Both the position numbers and the translations under genes were made by a program. Below the pieces are notes generated by a model. That model saw only the letters and a program-made list of their open reading frames with translations, ran no database searches and was not told the origin of the DNA. A DNA stretch of 64,000 nt from an uncultured Parabacteroides sp. (GTDB taxonomy: Bacteria; Bacteroidota; Bacteroidia; Bacteroidales; Tannerellaceae): NCBI GenBank assembly GCA_944325345.1, contig CALUZV010000017.1, positions 1 to 64,000 on the forward strand, read 5' to 3'. Shown here in pieces: positions 15,988 to 25,202 of the stretch; positions within the stretch are counted from its first letter, which is position 1, and the number at the start of each line of letters is the position of its first letter.

Positions 15988-16659
15988 ATGAAACCTACAG
16001 TTGTCATAGGAGATGTACATGGTTTAGATACTTGGAAGCAAGTCGTAGAAAAACATCCAAACTGCAGGATTGTGTTTTTAGGCGACTATTTAGACCCACA
16101 AGAATATTTGTCTCATGCCTATTTGCTCCGAAATTTGCAAGATATCATAACCCTAAGGAAGCAACACCCAGATGAAGTCATCCTCTTGTTGGGGAATCAT
16201 GACTTGCACTATTTCTGCACAGATATTGTTGTAAGTTCTCGCTTTGACTTCGCGATTGGAGAAAAGGCCTCACGTCTATTTTTAGAGAACATCTCATTAT
16301 TCCAATATGCGTATCAGGACGGCAACTATCTATTTACCCATGCAGGAGTCGCACAGAATTGGTTTATAACAGATTTTAAAGGAGATATCTGCACGCCTAT
16401 TGCACAGCAACTAAATCATCCTACGGATTCCCAAATACCCGCTTTATGCCAATTAGGACATTTGAGAGGTGGTAATAAGAATACAATAGGTGGCATATTT
16501 TGGGCAGATATAGAAGAACTAACAGATCCCTTACATGGCTTTACGCAGATAGTGGGACATAACCGAGTAAAAGAAATAACAGAATACAACGGAACGCACA
16601 ACAACAAAATTATCTTTTGCGACTGTTTATGGAATAATAATTATCTCTATTTAGAATAA
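15988..16659 (+). CDS. Calcineurin-like metallophosphoesterase
   Basis: 223 residues with all five metallophosphoesterase motifs: GDVHG (8-12), GDYLDP near 32, GNHDLHYF near 69, FTHAG near 111 and GHNRVKE near 190. The layout resembles PPP-type Ser/Thr phosphatases and Ap4A hydrolases. Only four bases separate it from rtcB, so the two are probably co-translated. By context it may remove or process phosphates on RNA ends before or after ligation; it could equally act on nucleotide signals. No signal peptide, hence cytoplasmic. Confidence 0.88.
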   Translation: MKPTVVIGDVHGLDTWKQVVEKHPNCRIVFLGDYLDPQEYLSHAYLLRNLQDIITLRKQHPDEVILLLGNHDLHYFCTDIVVSSRFDFAIGEKASRLFLENISLFQYAYQDGNYLFTHAGVAQNWFITDFKGDICTPIAQQLNHPTDSQIPALCQLGHLRGGNKNTIGGIFWADIEELTDPLHGFTQIVGHNRVKEITEYNGTHNNKIIFCDCLWNNNYLYLE

Positions 16660-16717
16660 TAATTCTCCCATATATCCGTTCTTATGACTATAACTACAAT
16701 TAACAAGACGAATAATT

Positions 16718-17620
16718 ATGGCTAAAGATTTATTCAATAAATACATCTGGTTAGTAGATACGATTTACCGTACCCAAGAAATTTCATTCGATGAAATTAA
16801 CGAACGATGGATGCGTACGGATATGAGTAACGGGAAAAAACTTCCATTACGCACGTTCCACAATTGGCGAGATGCTATTGAACAAATATTTGATATCAAT
16901 ATCGAATGCAATAGACATAATGGTTATTCTTATTACATTGAAAACACAGACGACATTAAAGAAGGTAGCTTACGTAGTTGGCTACTCAATACATTTGCCG
17001 TCAATAATCTAATCAATGAAAGCCATCATTTGAAAGATCGTATCCTTTTTGAAAATATTCCTTCCGGACAACAATTCCTTTCTCCGATTATAGAAGCCAT
17101 GCGCGACAGCTTCAAAATAGAATTGATACACCAGAGCTATTGGTATGATAAACCAAATACTTATACAGTACGACCTTATTGTCTAAAAATTTTCAAACAA
17201 CGGTGGTATGTCATTGGATTCTGCGAAGAACGTAGTGCCATTCGTATATTTTCTTTGGACAGAATAAAAGAGTTTCATACATTAAAAACGAAATTTACTT
17301 ATCCAAAAGATTTCAATCCTACGGCATATTTTATGAATTGTTTCGGAATTATTACGGATGATTCAAAAACTCAAATCATTCGAATCAAAGTCTATGACAT
17401 GCATTGTCAATATGTTCGGGCACTTCCATTACACCATACCCAGCAAGAAGTAGAGACTACAAAAGCTTATGCCATCTTTGAATATTATCTAAAACCTACG
17501 TTCGACTTCAAACAAGAGATTCTTTCCAGAGGTGCGGATGTAGAAGTCCTTTCTCCGCTATCTTTTAGGGAAGAAATCATGGAAAGTATTCAAGAAATGG
17601 CCTCTCATTATCGAATATAA
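16718..17620 (+). CDS. WYL-domain regulator linked to rtcB
   Basis: 300 residues, paralogous over its full length to the WYL protein at 9664: winged helix (5-70; LPLRTFHNWRDAI), WYL domain (about 120-205; VRPYCLKIFKQRWYVIGFC and IRIFSLDRIKEF) and C-terminal extension. It lies 58 bases after the phosphoesterase gene on the same strand, so it is likely the last gene of the rtcB unit. RtcB operons elsewhere are controlled by the unrelated activator RtcR; here a WYL protein may fill that role by sensing RNA or nucleotide ligands. Regulation is inferred from position only. Confidence 0.88.
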   Translation: MAKDLFNKYIWLVDTIYRTQEISFDEINERWMRTDMSNGKKLPLRTFHNWRDAIEQIFDINIECNRHNGYSYYIENTDDIKEGSLRSWLLNTFAVNNLINESHHLKDRILFENIPSGQQFLSPIIEAMRDSFKIELIHQSYWYDKPNTYTVRPYCLKIFKQRWYVIGFCEERSAIRIFSLDRIKEFHTLKTKFTYPKDFNPTAYFMNCFGIITDDSKTQIIRIKVYDMHCQYVRALPLHHTQQEVETTKAYAIFEYYLKPTFDFKQEILSRGADVEVLSPLSFREEIMESIQEMASHYRI

Positions 17621-17683
17621 TTTTAAATAATCGGAACTTTATCTTTCACACACAGCATTAAAGATGCTACATTGTCGATTTGC

Positions 17684-17733
17684 AAAAACAAAACCACCCT
17701 ACCACCACCCACAATATCGATAGGATGGTTTTG
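17684..17733. terminator. Dispersed ~50-bp element, right copy; bidirectional terminator
   Basis: Stem CAAAACCACCCTA / TAGGATGGTTTTG with one internal mismatch, placed between the convergent WYL and rhamnosidase genes. Same element and orientation as 4901-4950. Nothing else was seen in 17621-17798. Confidence 0.7.
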
Positions 17734-17798
17734 CTTGCATAGCTTCCTCATCCGACAAATCCAAAATTCCTTTGGAAACTTGTCGTTGCCTTTCTTTT

Positions 17799-20372
17799 CT
17801 ACCGGCTCACACTATATTCCCCTGCCGTATATTCCTTAGCTTCTGTTTCACCGGGAAGAGTAACAGAGGCCGTACAGCCTTCGGGTATCGTGAAGTTCCA
17901 GATCCATTTGTCGCCTTCGTATTTCCAGGAGCTCTTGATACATCCGGCTGCGGAATGATAAACGGCATCGACATGACCGAGGCGTTTGTCGGGGATGGGT
18001 TTCATAATGATGTGCTTGAATCCCGGATTTGCGGTATCAGAAGCAATTCCTGCGATGCTTTCCCAAATCCATTCGCAAACGACACCGTAAGCATAATGGT
18101 TAAAGCTGTTCATGCCTCTCGGTCCCATTCCGCTTTCTATCATATAGCTATTCCAGCGTTCCCATATCGTGGTTGCTCCGTTGTCGATAGAATAAAGCCA
18201 ACTCGGATTCTTTCGCTGGAGCAAGAGATTCCACGCGATGTCTGCCATTCCGTTTTCCGTGAGGGTCGGCATTAGGATTGAGGTACCCAGGAATCCGGTT
18301 TGCAGGCAATTATCGTGTTCCTCGAAGTTCTTTCTCAGACGGGCTATCATATTTTCTTTTGCCTTGCCATCCCAGATGTCGTTCTTCAGGGCGAACAACG
18401 CCGGAGTCTGCATGGTATTCAGGATTTCAGTCTTGAACAGTCCTTCGGGTGTAAAGAATTTTTCCTTTATATATGCTTTGGCATCTGCCACCATCTTTTC
18501 ATACCGGGATGCATCTCGTCCTGTCGCAACAGCCATATCACGCATCATTCCTGCATCAATAACCCAATACGAAGCACTCAGATAATTCCAATAATCCACC
18601 GCTTCGGGCAGCGGTCCGTTTTTGCTGAACGCTCCGCCTCCGCAGCTTTCAAGCGGTTCATAACTTAACCAGTCTGCCCATTGGTAATTCCCATTCTCCT
18701 TTATCAAGGTTACATGGTCGTATTTCGTATCATTGATATGCGTCATGAATTTATCCATCGCCTCCCAGCATTGGTCAATAATTTGGGTATCGCCGAATTG
18801 TTTCCAAATCGTCCATGGAACAATGATTCCGGCATCTGCCCATCCTAAACGCATCATATCGTTCCCATATTGACTAAGAGGCGCGACCCCCGGAAATCCT
18901 CCGGTCTCACTCTGGGTATCTATCATGTCTCGCATCCACTTATGGAAGAACGTGGTGGTATTCGCAAAGAACGAACCGGTCTCAGTAAATACCTGCGTAT
19001 CTGCCGTCCATCCCAACCTTTCGTTTCGCTGCGGACAATCTGTCGGCACGGAAAGATAATTGGAGCGTTGTCCCCACAGGGTATTGGATATTAATTTGTT
19101 CACCATTTCATTTCCTGTGGTGATGGTGCCGATTTCCATTTCTTTGGAGATAGAGGTAACGGGGATTGATTCTATCTTTTTAATCTGTACCTCGTCAGAA
19201 GCCGTGATGGAAACAAAACGGTATCCAAAGAAGGTACACCTCGGACGATAGACTGTATCCGTGTGCGCAAAGGTATAGCTCAACTTCATCCCGCTCTCCG
19301 GAATCCGAAGATTCAACCTATGCACGCTGCCTTCCGGCCCGTCCATCCCGCGACTCTTGGCTCCGTTGCCGTCATTCAGAAGTTCTGCTGGGAGGCATTC
19401 CAAGACTGTACCTTCCTTTGACTTAAATATGAAGGAAGGAACCCCTGCGCAGTTCTGACCGAAATCGACCACCAGTTTTTCCCCCGGTTTCACGCTCATC
19501 GGCTCTCCAGCCTTATATTCTTTCTTGACGATTATCTTCCCGAATGCTTCGTCGCTCTCACCCGTAACGCCTTCCCAAACGTAGGCTTTCACGGGAGCCA
19601 AGGCCAGGTCTTCTCGGAAATAAATCTCGGCTCCGTCCGAAGGAACCAACTCGCCTTTAAATTCGTCATTCACTTCCGGAGCAGAAAGTTTATCCGGTGT
19701 CTCGTAGCCGGGAAGTATCCGAGCGTCATATTCTTCTCCGTCGAAGATGGCGGCATGAGTTACCGGTCCCGCAATACCTGCCTTCCAATTTTGCGTATCT
19801 GTCCCGAACAATTCTTTGCTCCCGTCCGCATACGTCAGTTCGAGCACGCCGCGAAACGCACATTTCTTGCCAATCATCCCGATGTGATAGGCCGGAGTAA
19901 CAATCTTGTCGCCCCACCACCCCGGCGTAACTTGTGCCGAAAGGACATTCTCCGCCTCGGCATCCGTATTCAGCGCGGCAGTGATGTCGTAGGTGAAAGA
20001 CAATTTCGTTTTGCCATAATGAGTAAATCCGGGCTTCAGGATTTCGTCCCCGATTAACGTTCCATTCACATAGATGTCGTACACGCCAAGGGCAGAAGTC
20101 ATCCACCGTGCACGGCTCACCTTTTGGGTATTCTTCACCGTCGAAACAAACCAACTGGCTCCATCCGCCGCTCTCGCCCCGTCAAAAACAGTGTCCGTTA
20201 CGACCGGTGCATCTACCACCGAAATCCATGTCGAGGAATCCCAAGCCTGATTGTCCAGCGCGTCTGTCCGACAAATCTCATGTTTCGTCTGTTTCGCGCA
20301 GCAAGAAAGCGCGAAGAGTATCCCTATTGCCAGCACATTAGAGATAGTTTTTTTGAAGAGTCTAAGTTTCAT
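17799..20372 (-). CDS. GH78 alpha-L-rhamnosidase lipoprotein
   Basis: 857 residues. The N-terminus (MKLRLFKKTISNVL, then ALSCCAKQ) is a lipoprotein signal with a lipobox Cys near 24-25. It is followed by the beta-sandwich domains of family 78 (WYVxxNG-like GVYDIYVNGTLIGDE near 95), then the (alpha/alpha)6 catalytic barrel with SVPTDCPQRNERLGWTADTQ near 442, the usual acidic catalytic segment, and GATTIWERWNS near 735 with the second conserved Glu. It should release terminal L-rhamnose from plant or bacterial glycans at the cell surface or in the periplasm. No susC/susD pair accompanies it, so it is an isolated enzyme rather than part of a visible utilisation locus. Confidence 0.92.
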   Translation of the reverse strand: MKLRLFKKTISNVLAIGILFALSCCAKQTKHEICRTDALDNQAWDSSTWISVVDAPVVTDTVFDGARAADGASWFVSTVKNTQKVSRARWMTSALGVYDIYVNGTLIGDEILKPGFTHYGKTKLSFTYDITAALNTDAEAENVLSAQVTPGWWGDKIVTPAYHIGMIGKKCAFRGVLELTYADGSKELFGTDTQNWKAGIAGPVTHAAIFDGEEYDARILPGYETPDKLSAPEVNDEFKGELVPSDGAEIYFREDLALAPVKAYVWEGVTGESDEAFGKIIVKKEYKAGEPMSVKPGEKLVVDFGQNCAGVPSFIFKSKEGTVLECLPAELLNDGNGAKSRGMDGPEGSVHRLNLRIPESGMKLSYTFAHTDTVYRPRCTFFGYRFVSITASDEVQIKKIESIPVTSISKEMEIGTITTGNEMVNKLISNTLWGQRSNYLSVPTDCPQRNERLGWTADTQVFTETGSFFANTTTFFHKWMRDMIDTQSETGGFPGVAPLSQYGNDMMRLGWADAGIIVPWTIWKQFGDTQIIDQCWEAMDKFMTHINDTKYDHVTLIKENGNYQWADWLSYEPLESCGGGAFSKNGPLPEAVDYWNYLSASYWVIDAGMMRDMAVATGRDASRYEKMVADAKAYIKEKFFTPEGLFKTEILNTMQTPALFALKNDIWDGKAKENMIARLRKNFEEHDNCLQTGFLGTSILMPTLTENGMADIAWNLLLQRKNPSWLYSIDNGATTIWERWNSYMIESGMGPRGMNSFNHYAYGVVCEWIWESIAGIASDTANPGFKHIIMKPIPDKRLGHVDAVYHSAAGCIKSSWKYEGDKWIWNFTIPEGCTASVTLPGETEAKEYTAGEYSVSR

Positions 20373-20410
20373 GATATTATATGATTTATGAATAATGTAA
20401 GTTCGTCCCG

Positions 20411-20418
20411 CAAATATA
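20411..20418 (-). promoter_or_regulatory. Bacteroidetes -7 element for the rhamnosidase
   Basis: Minus strand TATATTTG, about 40 bases upstream of the ATG at 20372. Confidence 0.6.
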
Positions 20419-20487
20419 GAATATTTCTTTCAGAATAACGATATTTTTGCTTACTATATGACGAACTGACACATTCTCACCATGTCT

Positions 20488-21792
20488 TCAAAGATTCTCC
20501 TTCACGATCTTCTTCACCGGCAGCACCAACCGCTCTATCAGCCTCATGTCGGCGGTTACGATTTCCGCCGTGGCCTTCATCTCTTGGGCGATGGGCAGGG
20601 TGATGCCGTAATTGGTGGTTAATTGGTTGGGGAAAGTGATTTCGACTAAGTAATTATCGCCGGAAGGGACTAAGGATATGGTTGAAACGCGGCCTTCTAC
20701 CGTCCCGAACTCCTCGTCGGGATAGTTGGTGAAACGGACTATCACCCGCTGCCCTACTTTGACCTTTCCCGAACGGCTGACCGGCAGTTGTGCCTTCCCA
20801 ATCAGTTTTTCCCGTCCTTGGGGAACGATGGAGCAGACTTCTTCCTCGGCTTGCAGGAATTGGTTTTCACTCCAATAGGTTGTAAAGGTGGCTTTGCCGG
20901 CAATGGGGGCTATCAGGCAATAATTGACCTTCCAACTCTGGATGGCAGCAAGGGTTTCCTCCGCCGCTGTCCGTATATTCTGCTGCCATTCGTTGTTTTT
21001 CTCGCGTTGTTCCAGTTCCAAATCCAGCAGGGTTTCTTCCAATTCGCCGATTTGGATGCGTTGGCTTTCCAGGGCTGCGTATGCGGACTCCAATTCGTAA
21101 TGGCTCTGCAGCAAAGTGGTTCGTGCGGTCTCGTGTTCGTAGGTGGCGATGACTTTTTGGACATATAAGAGGGAGTCGCGGGCATATTGGCGAGCGGCAA
21201 TGCTGTCTTGCGCCGCCACGACGCTTTGCTGGCGTTGCAAACGGTGGTAATAGGCTTTGTGCCGTCCTATTTGTTGGCGGATGGAGGTTATTTTCTTCGG
21301 GTAATAGGATAATTCTTGTTCATTCTGATAGTCGTGCAGGGCAGAGAGCAAGGCGGAATAGGCGGACTGGATTTCGCCCAAGGCCAATTCCTTTCCTTTT
21401 AATAATAGGTGGTTCACCAACGTGTCAGGCGTAAGTTTGTTCTCCCCGCGCAACTGTTTTTCCAACCAAAGCACATCTCCGGTCTCTGCGGGATTCTCTA
21501 TCACGGCCAACAGGGTTCCTTCGCCGACGATTTCTCCGTCCTTTACGCCGAGATAGCTAATTTTCCCGGCAGTCCGCGATACCAATCGGGCGACTGGTTC
21601 CCGGCTGGTCAAAGTCATCTCTGTGGTCAGTACATCGGGGTATCGGAAGAAGCAACTGCCTATCAACAGGAGTACGATGACGCCAAAAAGGAGTGTGATT
21701 CCCCAGCGGACAATCCACGAGGGTATCATGCCCATCACTTCCTGCACTTCTTCGCTGCGGAGTTCGATATTGTCGTTCGTTTCTTCTGCCAT
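20488..21792 (-). CDS. HlyD-family periplasmic adaptor of the peptide exporter
   Basis: 434 residues. One transmembrane segment at about 32-50 (WGITLLFGVIVLLLIGSCFF), then a biotinyl-lipoyl-like half (VSRTAGKISYLGVKDGEIVGEG), a long coiled-coil hairpin (about 110-270) and a closing beta-barrel part (GQRVIVRFTNYPDEEFGTVE). This is the layout of membrane fusion proteins that work with bacteriocin-type ABC exporters. The start codon lies 7 bases after the stop of the C39-peptidase transporter, so the pair forms the exporter; an outer-membrane TolC-like partner is not encoded nearby. Last gene of the RiPP operon. Confidence 0.9.
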   Translation of the reverse strand: MAEETNDNIELRSEEVQEVMGMIPSWIVRWGITLLFGVIVLLLIGSCFFRYPDVLTTEMTLTSREPVARLVSRTAGKISYLGVKDGEIVGEGTLLAVIENPAETGDVLWLEKQLRGENKLTPDTLVNHLLLKGKELALGEIQSAYSALLSALHDYQNEQELSYYPKKITSIRQQIGRHKAYYHRLQRQQSVVAAQDSIAARQYARDSLLYVQKVIATYEHETARTTLLQSHYELESAYAALESQRIQIGELEETLLDLELEQREKNNEWQQNIRTAAEETLAAIQSWKVNYCLIAPIAGKATFTTYWSENQFLQAEEEVCSIVPQGREKLIGKAQLPVSRSGKVKVGQRVIVRFTNYPDEEFGTVEGRVSTISLVPSGDNYLVEITFPNQLTTNYGITLPIAQEMKATAEIVTADMRLIERLVLPVKKIVKENL

Positions 21793-21799
21793 ACGTGCC

Positions 21800-23998
21800 T
21801 CAATTTCCTAATTCCAATTGGTTTTTGACTAATTGATAATAGATTCCTCTTCTCGCGGTCAGTGTTTCGTGGTTTCCTTCTTCGGCTATCCTTCCTTTAT
21901 CGATGACAATGATTTTGTCGGCATCGCGGACGGTACTCAGGCGGTGGGCTACGACTACCACGGTTCTTCCTTTGTAAAAATGGCGCAGTTGTTCCATGAT
22001 TTCTTTCTCGTTGTTCGCATCCAGGGCGTTGGTGGCTTCGTCCAGAAAGATGAAATCGGGATTCTTATAAACGGCGCGGGCTATCAGGATGCGTTGCCGC
22101 TGTCCCTGGCTCACGCCGTTGCCTTCCATTCCTATTTTGGTGTTGTATCCTAAGGGCAACCCTTCTATAAAGTCGCGGATATTGGCAACTGTCGCTGCAT
22201 GATGCAATTTTTCCTTGTCGATACATTCCGCACCGACGGCAATGTTCCGTGCAATGCTGTCGGAGAAGATAAAGCCGTCTTGCATGACGCATCCCGTGTG
22301 TTTGCGCCAAGTATGGGGATTGAGATTTTGCAAATCCAGCTCTCCGACACGGATTTTCCCTTTGTTTGGGGCATAAAATCCCAGCAGTAGTTTGATGAGG
22401 GTGGTTTTTCCGCTTCCGCTCGCGCCGACAATGGCGGTTACCTTTCGTTCGGGGATGGTCAGGTTGATGTGTTCTAAAATGTAGTCTCTGTCTGCCCCGT
22501 CGTAGTTGAAGCTGAGGTCTTCGATGCTTAGGCTATGGTTTTCCGGCACTTCGTTTACCTTTTCCGCCAAGGTTTGTTCTTCGTCTTCTTTCTGGTGGAT
22601 TTCTCCTAATCGTTCCAGACTGATTTTCGCGTCTTGGAAGGCTCGCGAGAAGCTGATGAATTGTTCTATCGGCGAACTGAGTTGTCCTACGATATAGGTC
22701 AGGGACATCATCATACCCAAGGTCATTTCCCCGCTCACCACAGCGCGTGCCGCCAGGAAAGATATTAATATATTAGTGGTCTGATTGAAAAATACCGAGC
22801 CTACTTGCTGGTATTGCTCCACGGCGAGGCTTTTCAGACTTATCTTGAATAGTTTCACCTGTATGCGTTCCCATTGCCACCGCTTCTCGGTCTCGCAGTT
22901 GTTTAGTTTGATCTCTTGCATCCCTGTGATGAGTTGGAACAGGTTGCTTTGTTCCCCGGCGGCTTGGGCGAAGCGTTTGATGTCGAGTTCGCGGCGGTAT
23001 TTCATAAAGGCTAAGACCCAGGCGACGTACAGTCCGTTGCCCACGAGGAAGAGGGCTAATATCTGCATGTCGTAATACCCTAAGACGAAGCCGAAGACAA
23101 TGAAATTGACGAACGAAAAGAGGGTATTCACCGACGACCCGGTCATAAATGTTTCTATCCGGTCGTGGTCTCCTATCCGTTGCATGATGTCGCCTACCAT
23201 CTTCGTATCGAAGAAGTGCAGGGGCAACCGCATCAGCTTGGCAAGGAAGTCGGATATCAGCGCGATGTTGATGCGTGTGTTTACATGCAGCAATATCCAG
23301 CTGCGGATGAAGTCCACGGATAGCTTGGCGGCAAATATCAGCAGTTGGGAAACTAACACCAGCGTGATGAAGTTCAAATTGCTGTCCCGGACGCCCACAT
23401 CCACCAGACTTTGCGTCAGGAACGGCAAGATGAGTTGCAACAGACTGGCGGTTATCATCCCCAGCACCAGCTGCACCAGTTCCCGCTTGTAGGGCTTCAC
23501 ATAGCGGAAGAAATACGACAGGTTCCGCTTTCTTTTCTCGCCTTCCTCCGCTCGTTCATAAAATTCCGGCCCCGGTTCGAGCAGCAACACCGTCCCCGTA
23601 TCCTCTCCCTCCACTTTCGTACTATACCAACAGCGCGTAAATTCCTTTTCCTCGTAAACCACCTTCCCCGCTCCCGGGTCGGCAATATAAAACCGGTCTT
23701 TGCGGATGCGGTAACAAACGACGAAATGATTCTGGTTCCAATGCAAGATGCAAGGCAACGGCACATCTTCCTTCAACTGCCTGAGCGTAATCCGCACTCC
23801 CGATGTCCGAAACCCTATCGCCTCTGCCGCCTCGCTTATCCCCAGCATCGACACGCCTTCCCGCGTGATAAAGGCTTTATCCCGCAAGGTTTGCAGGCTG
23901 TACGTGCGGCCGTAGTGCTTGGCTATCATGCGGAGGCAGGTGGGGCCGCAGTCCATAGAGTCGAGTTGGTGATAATAAGGGAATTTAGCGAACTTCAT
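21800..23998 (-). CDS. Peptidase-containing ABC transporter (C39 type)
   Basis: 732 residues from the ATG at 23998, which overlaps the stop of the preceding glycosyltransferase gene by four bases (ATGA). A longer frame opening with TTG at 24004 is less likely. N-terminal C39 peptidase: catalytic Cys in SMDCGPTCLRMIAKHYGR, His in WNQNHFVVCY and Asp in YIADPGAG. Then six membrane segments (about 165-450) and the ATPase with GASGSGKTT, signature VSQGQRQRI, FLDEATNALD and VAHRLS. Such transporters cut the leader after the double glycine and export the core peptide, which matches the LKGG leaders encoded at 29281 and 31154. Confidence 0.95.
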   Translation of the reverse strand: MKFAKFPYYHQLDSMDCGPTCLRMIAKHYGRTYSLQTLRDKAFITREGVSMLGISEAAEAIGFRTSGVRITLRQLKEDVPLPCILHWNQNHFVVCYRIRKDRFYIADPGAGKVVYEEKEFTRCWYSTKVEGEDTGTVLLLEPGPEFYERAEEGEKRKRNLSYFFRYVKPYKRELVQLVLGMITASLLQLILPFLTQSLVDVGVRDSNLNFITLVLVSQLLIFAAKLSVDFIRSWILLHVNTRINIALISDFLAKLMRLPLHFFDTKMVGDIMQRIGDHDRIETFMTGSSVNTLFSFVNFIVFGFVLGYYDMQILALFLVGNGLYVAWVLAFMKYRRELDIKRFAQAAGEQSNLFQLITGMQEIKLNNCETEKRWQWERIQVKLFKISLKSLAVEQYQQVGSVFFNQTTNILISFLAARAVVSGEMTLGMMMSLTYIVGQLSSPIEQFISFSRAFQDAKISLERLGEIHQKEDEEQTLAEKVNEVPENHSLSIEDLSFNYDGADRDYILEHINLTIPERKVTAIVGASGSGKTTLIKLLLGFYAPNKGKIRVGELDLQNLNPHTWRKHTGCVMQDGFIFSDSIARNIAVGAECIDKEKLHHAATVANIRDFIEGLPLGYNTKIGMEGNGVSQGQRQRILIARAVYKNPDFIFLDEATNALDANNEKEIMEQLRHFYKGRTVVVVAHRLSTVRDADKIIVIDKGRIAEEGNHETLTARRGIYYQLVKNQLELGN

Positions 23999-25200
23999 AA
24001 ACAATCAAACAGTTCTTTCATGTGCTGACAATATAAATCCATTGTATAATTAGCCAAATATATTCTCCTACTGCTATAATCTTGAGGGTCAAACAAAGCC
24101 AATTCCAATTTTTCAACCACTTCATCTATAGGTATAATCGTTTCTCGCTCCGTATATTGCAAATGGACTTTATACGGACTGTCTGCAATCATTTCATTCA
24201 ATCCGGTGGTATCTGTTGCAATTAATGGTATATCGTGCATCAACATTTCGATTGCCACATAACTGCATTGTTCATGCATTGATAACATAATACCGGCATC
24301 AGCTATTTGATAAAGTTGATAGATTAAACTTCGCTCCAATCGTCCAGCAAAAGCAATCTTGTTCCAGAATCCTTTACATGCTTGCATACAGGTTTCCATT
24401 TCATTTCCTTCTCCAACAATTAGCAAACGACATTCAGGATGTTTAACTACCAATTTCTTGAATGCTTCTATTGTGGCTGGTACTCCTTTCATGGAATCTA
24501 TACGTCCCACATAAAGGATCAATTTTTCATCAGGGGCATACGAAAAACTACTTTTCAAAGCAGCTTTTTCTTCTTTACTCATTACTTGATAAGCATCAGG
24601 CAACGCATTATAGATCAAATTCAATTTGTTTGGTGTCATATTATAATAAGTTTGCAAGACACGAGATGTATCTTTCGAAAGAGAGATTATTTTATCTACA
24701 ACAGAGAAAATCCTACTCTCAATCTCAAAATCTTTAAGTATAGAGAGTTCTTGGCTGCAAATTTCCACTTTGTGGTTCACTACATTAGAAAAATATTTCT
24801 CATTCCCGTTCAGATAGAAAGACCACAAATTAATATGCAGAATATATAAAACCGTGATGGAAGGATTAAATTCCTTTATCCGTTCCATCAAGTCAATATG
24901 ATTGGGGAAATTGAATATAAAAACAGAATCCTCATTCATATTAATAGTCGTCCTCATTAACATAAAGACTGAAAGCATATATTTATGGACGGAAGATTTA
25001 CTTTTACATGCCGGATAATAGTGGGTTACAATATTTTTTTCCTCAGAGAATGTGTAAAATTCTTTTTCTGAATCTAATATAAGGATATGTAAGCAATATT
25101 CACGTTCCAAAGAACACAAATACCTAAAATTCTCCACATAGGAACCTATTCCATAATGAGAATTTCTTGCACTTGAAGCTACTATATATAGATTCTTCAT
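23995..25200 (-). CDS. RiPP-associated glycosyltransferase (GT4 type)
   Basis: 401 residues, GT-B fold. N-terminal GIGSYVENFRYL near 17-28 is the sugar-acceptor loop; the C-terminal half shows LILYVGRIDSMKGVPATIEAF near 228, LLIVGEGNEM, and the E-x7-E region (EQCSYVAIEMLMHDIPLIATD) near 313. It fits the family of glycosyltransferases seen next to radical-SAM RiPP genes in Bacteroidetes (I recall TIGR04157). It probably decorates the peptide or an intermediate with a hexose; substrate unproven. Lies 2 bases after the second radical-SAM-like gene and is translationally coupled to the exporter gene. A truncated relative occurs at 31403. Confidence 0.88.
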   Translation of the reverse strand: MKNLYIVASSARNSHYGIGSYVENFRYLCSLEREYCLHILILDSEKEFYTFSEEKNIVTHYYPACKSKSSVHKYMLSVFMLMRTTINMNEDSVFIFNFPNHIDLMERIKEFNPSITVLYILHINLWSFYLNGNEKYFSNVVNHKVEICSQELSILKDFEIESRIFSVVDKIISLSKDTSRVLQTYYNMTPNKLNLIYNALPDAYQVMSKEEKAALKSSFSYAPDEKLILYVGRIDSMKGVPATIEAFKKLVVKHPECRLLIVGEGNEMETCMQACKGFWNKIAFAGRLERSLIYQLYQIADAGIMLSMHEQCSYVAIEMLMHDIPLIATDTTGLNEMIADSPYKVHLQYTERETIIPIDEVVEKLELALFDPQDYSSRRIYLANYTMDLYCQHMKELFDCL

Positions 25201-25202
25201 AC

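Noticed and set aside
19726..20154. 142-codon frame within the rhamnosidase gene
   Set aside because: Out-of-frame shadow of the GH78 gene, rich in Arg and Cys, as typical for shifted frames.
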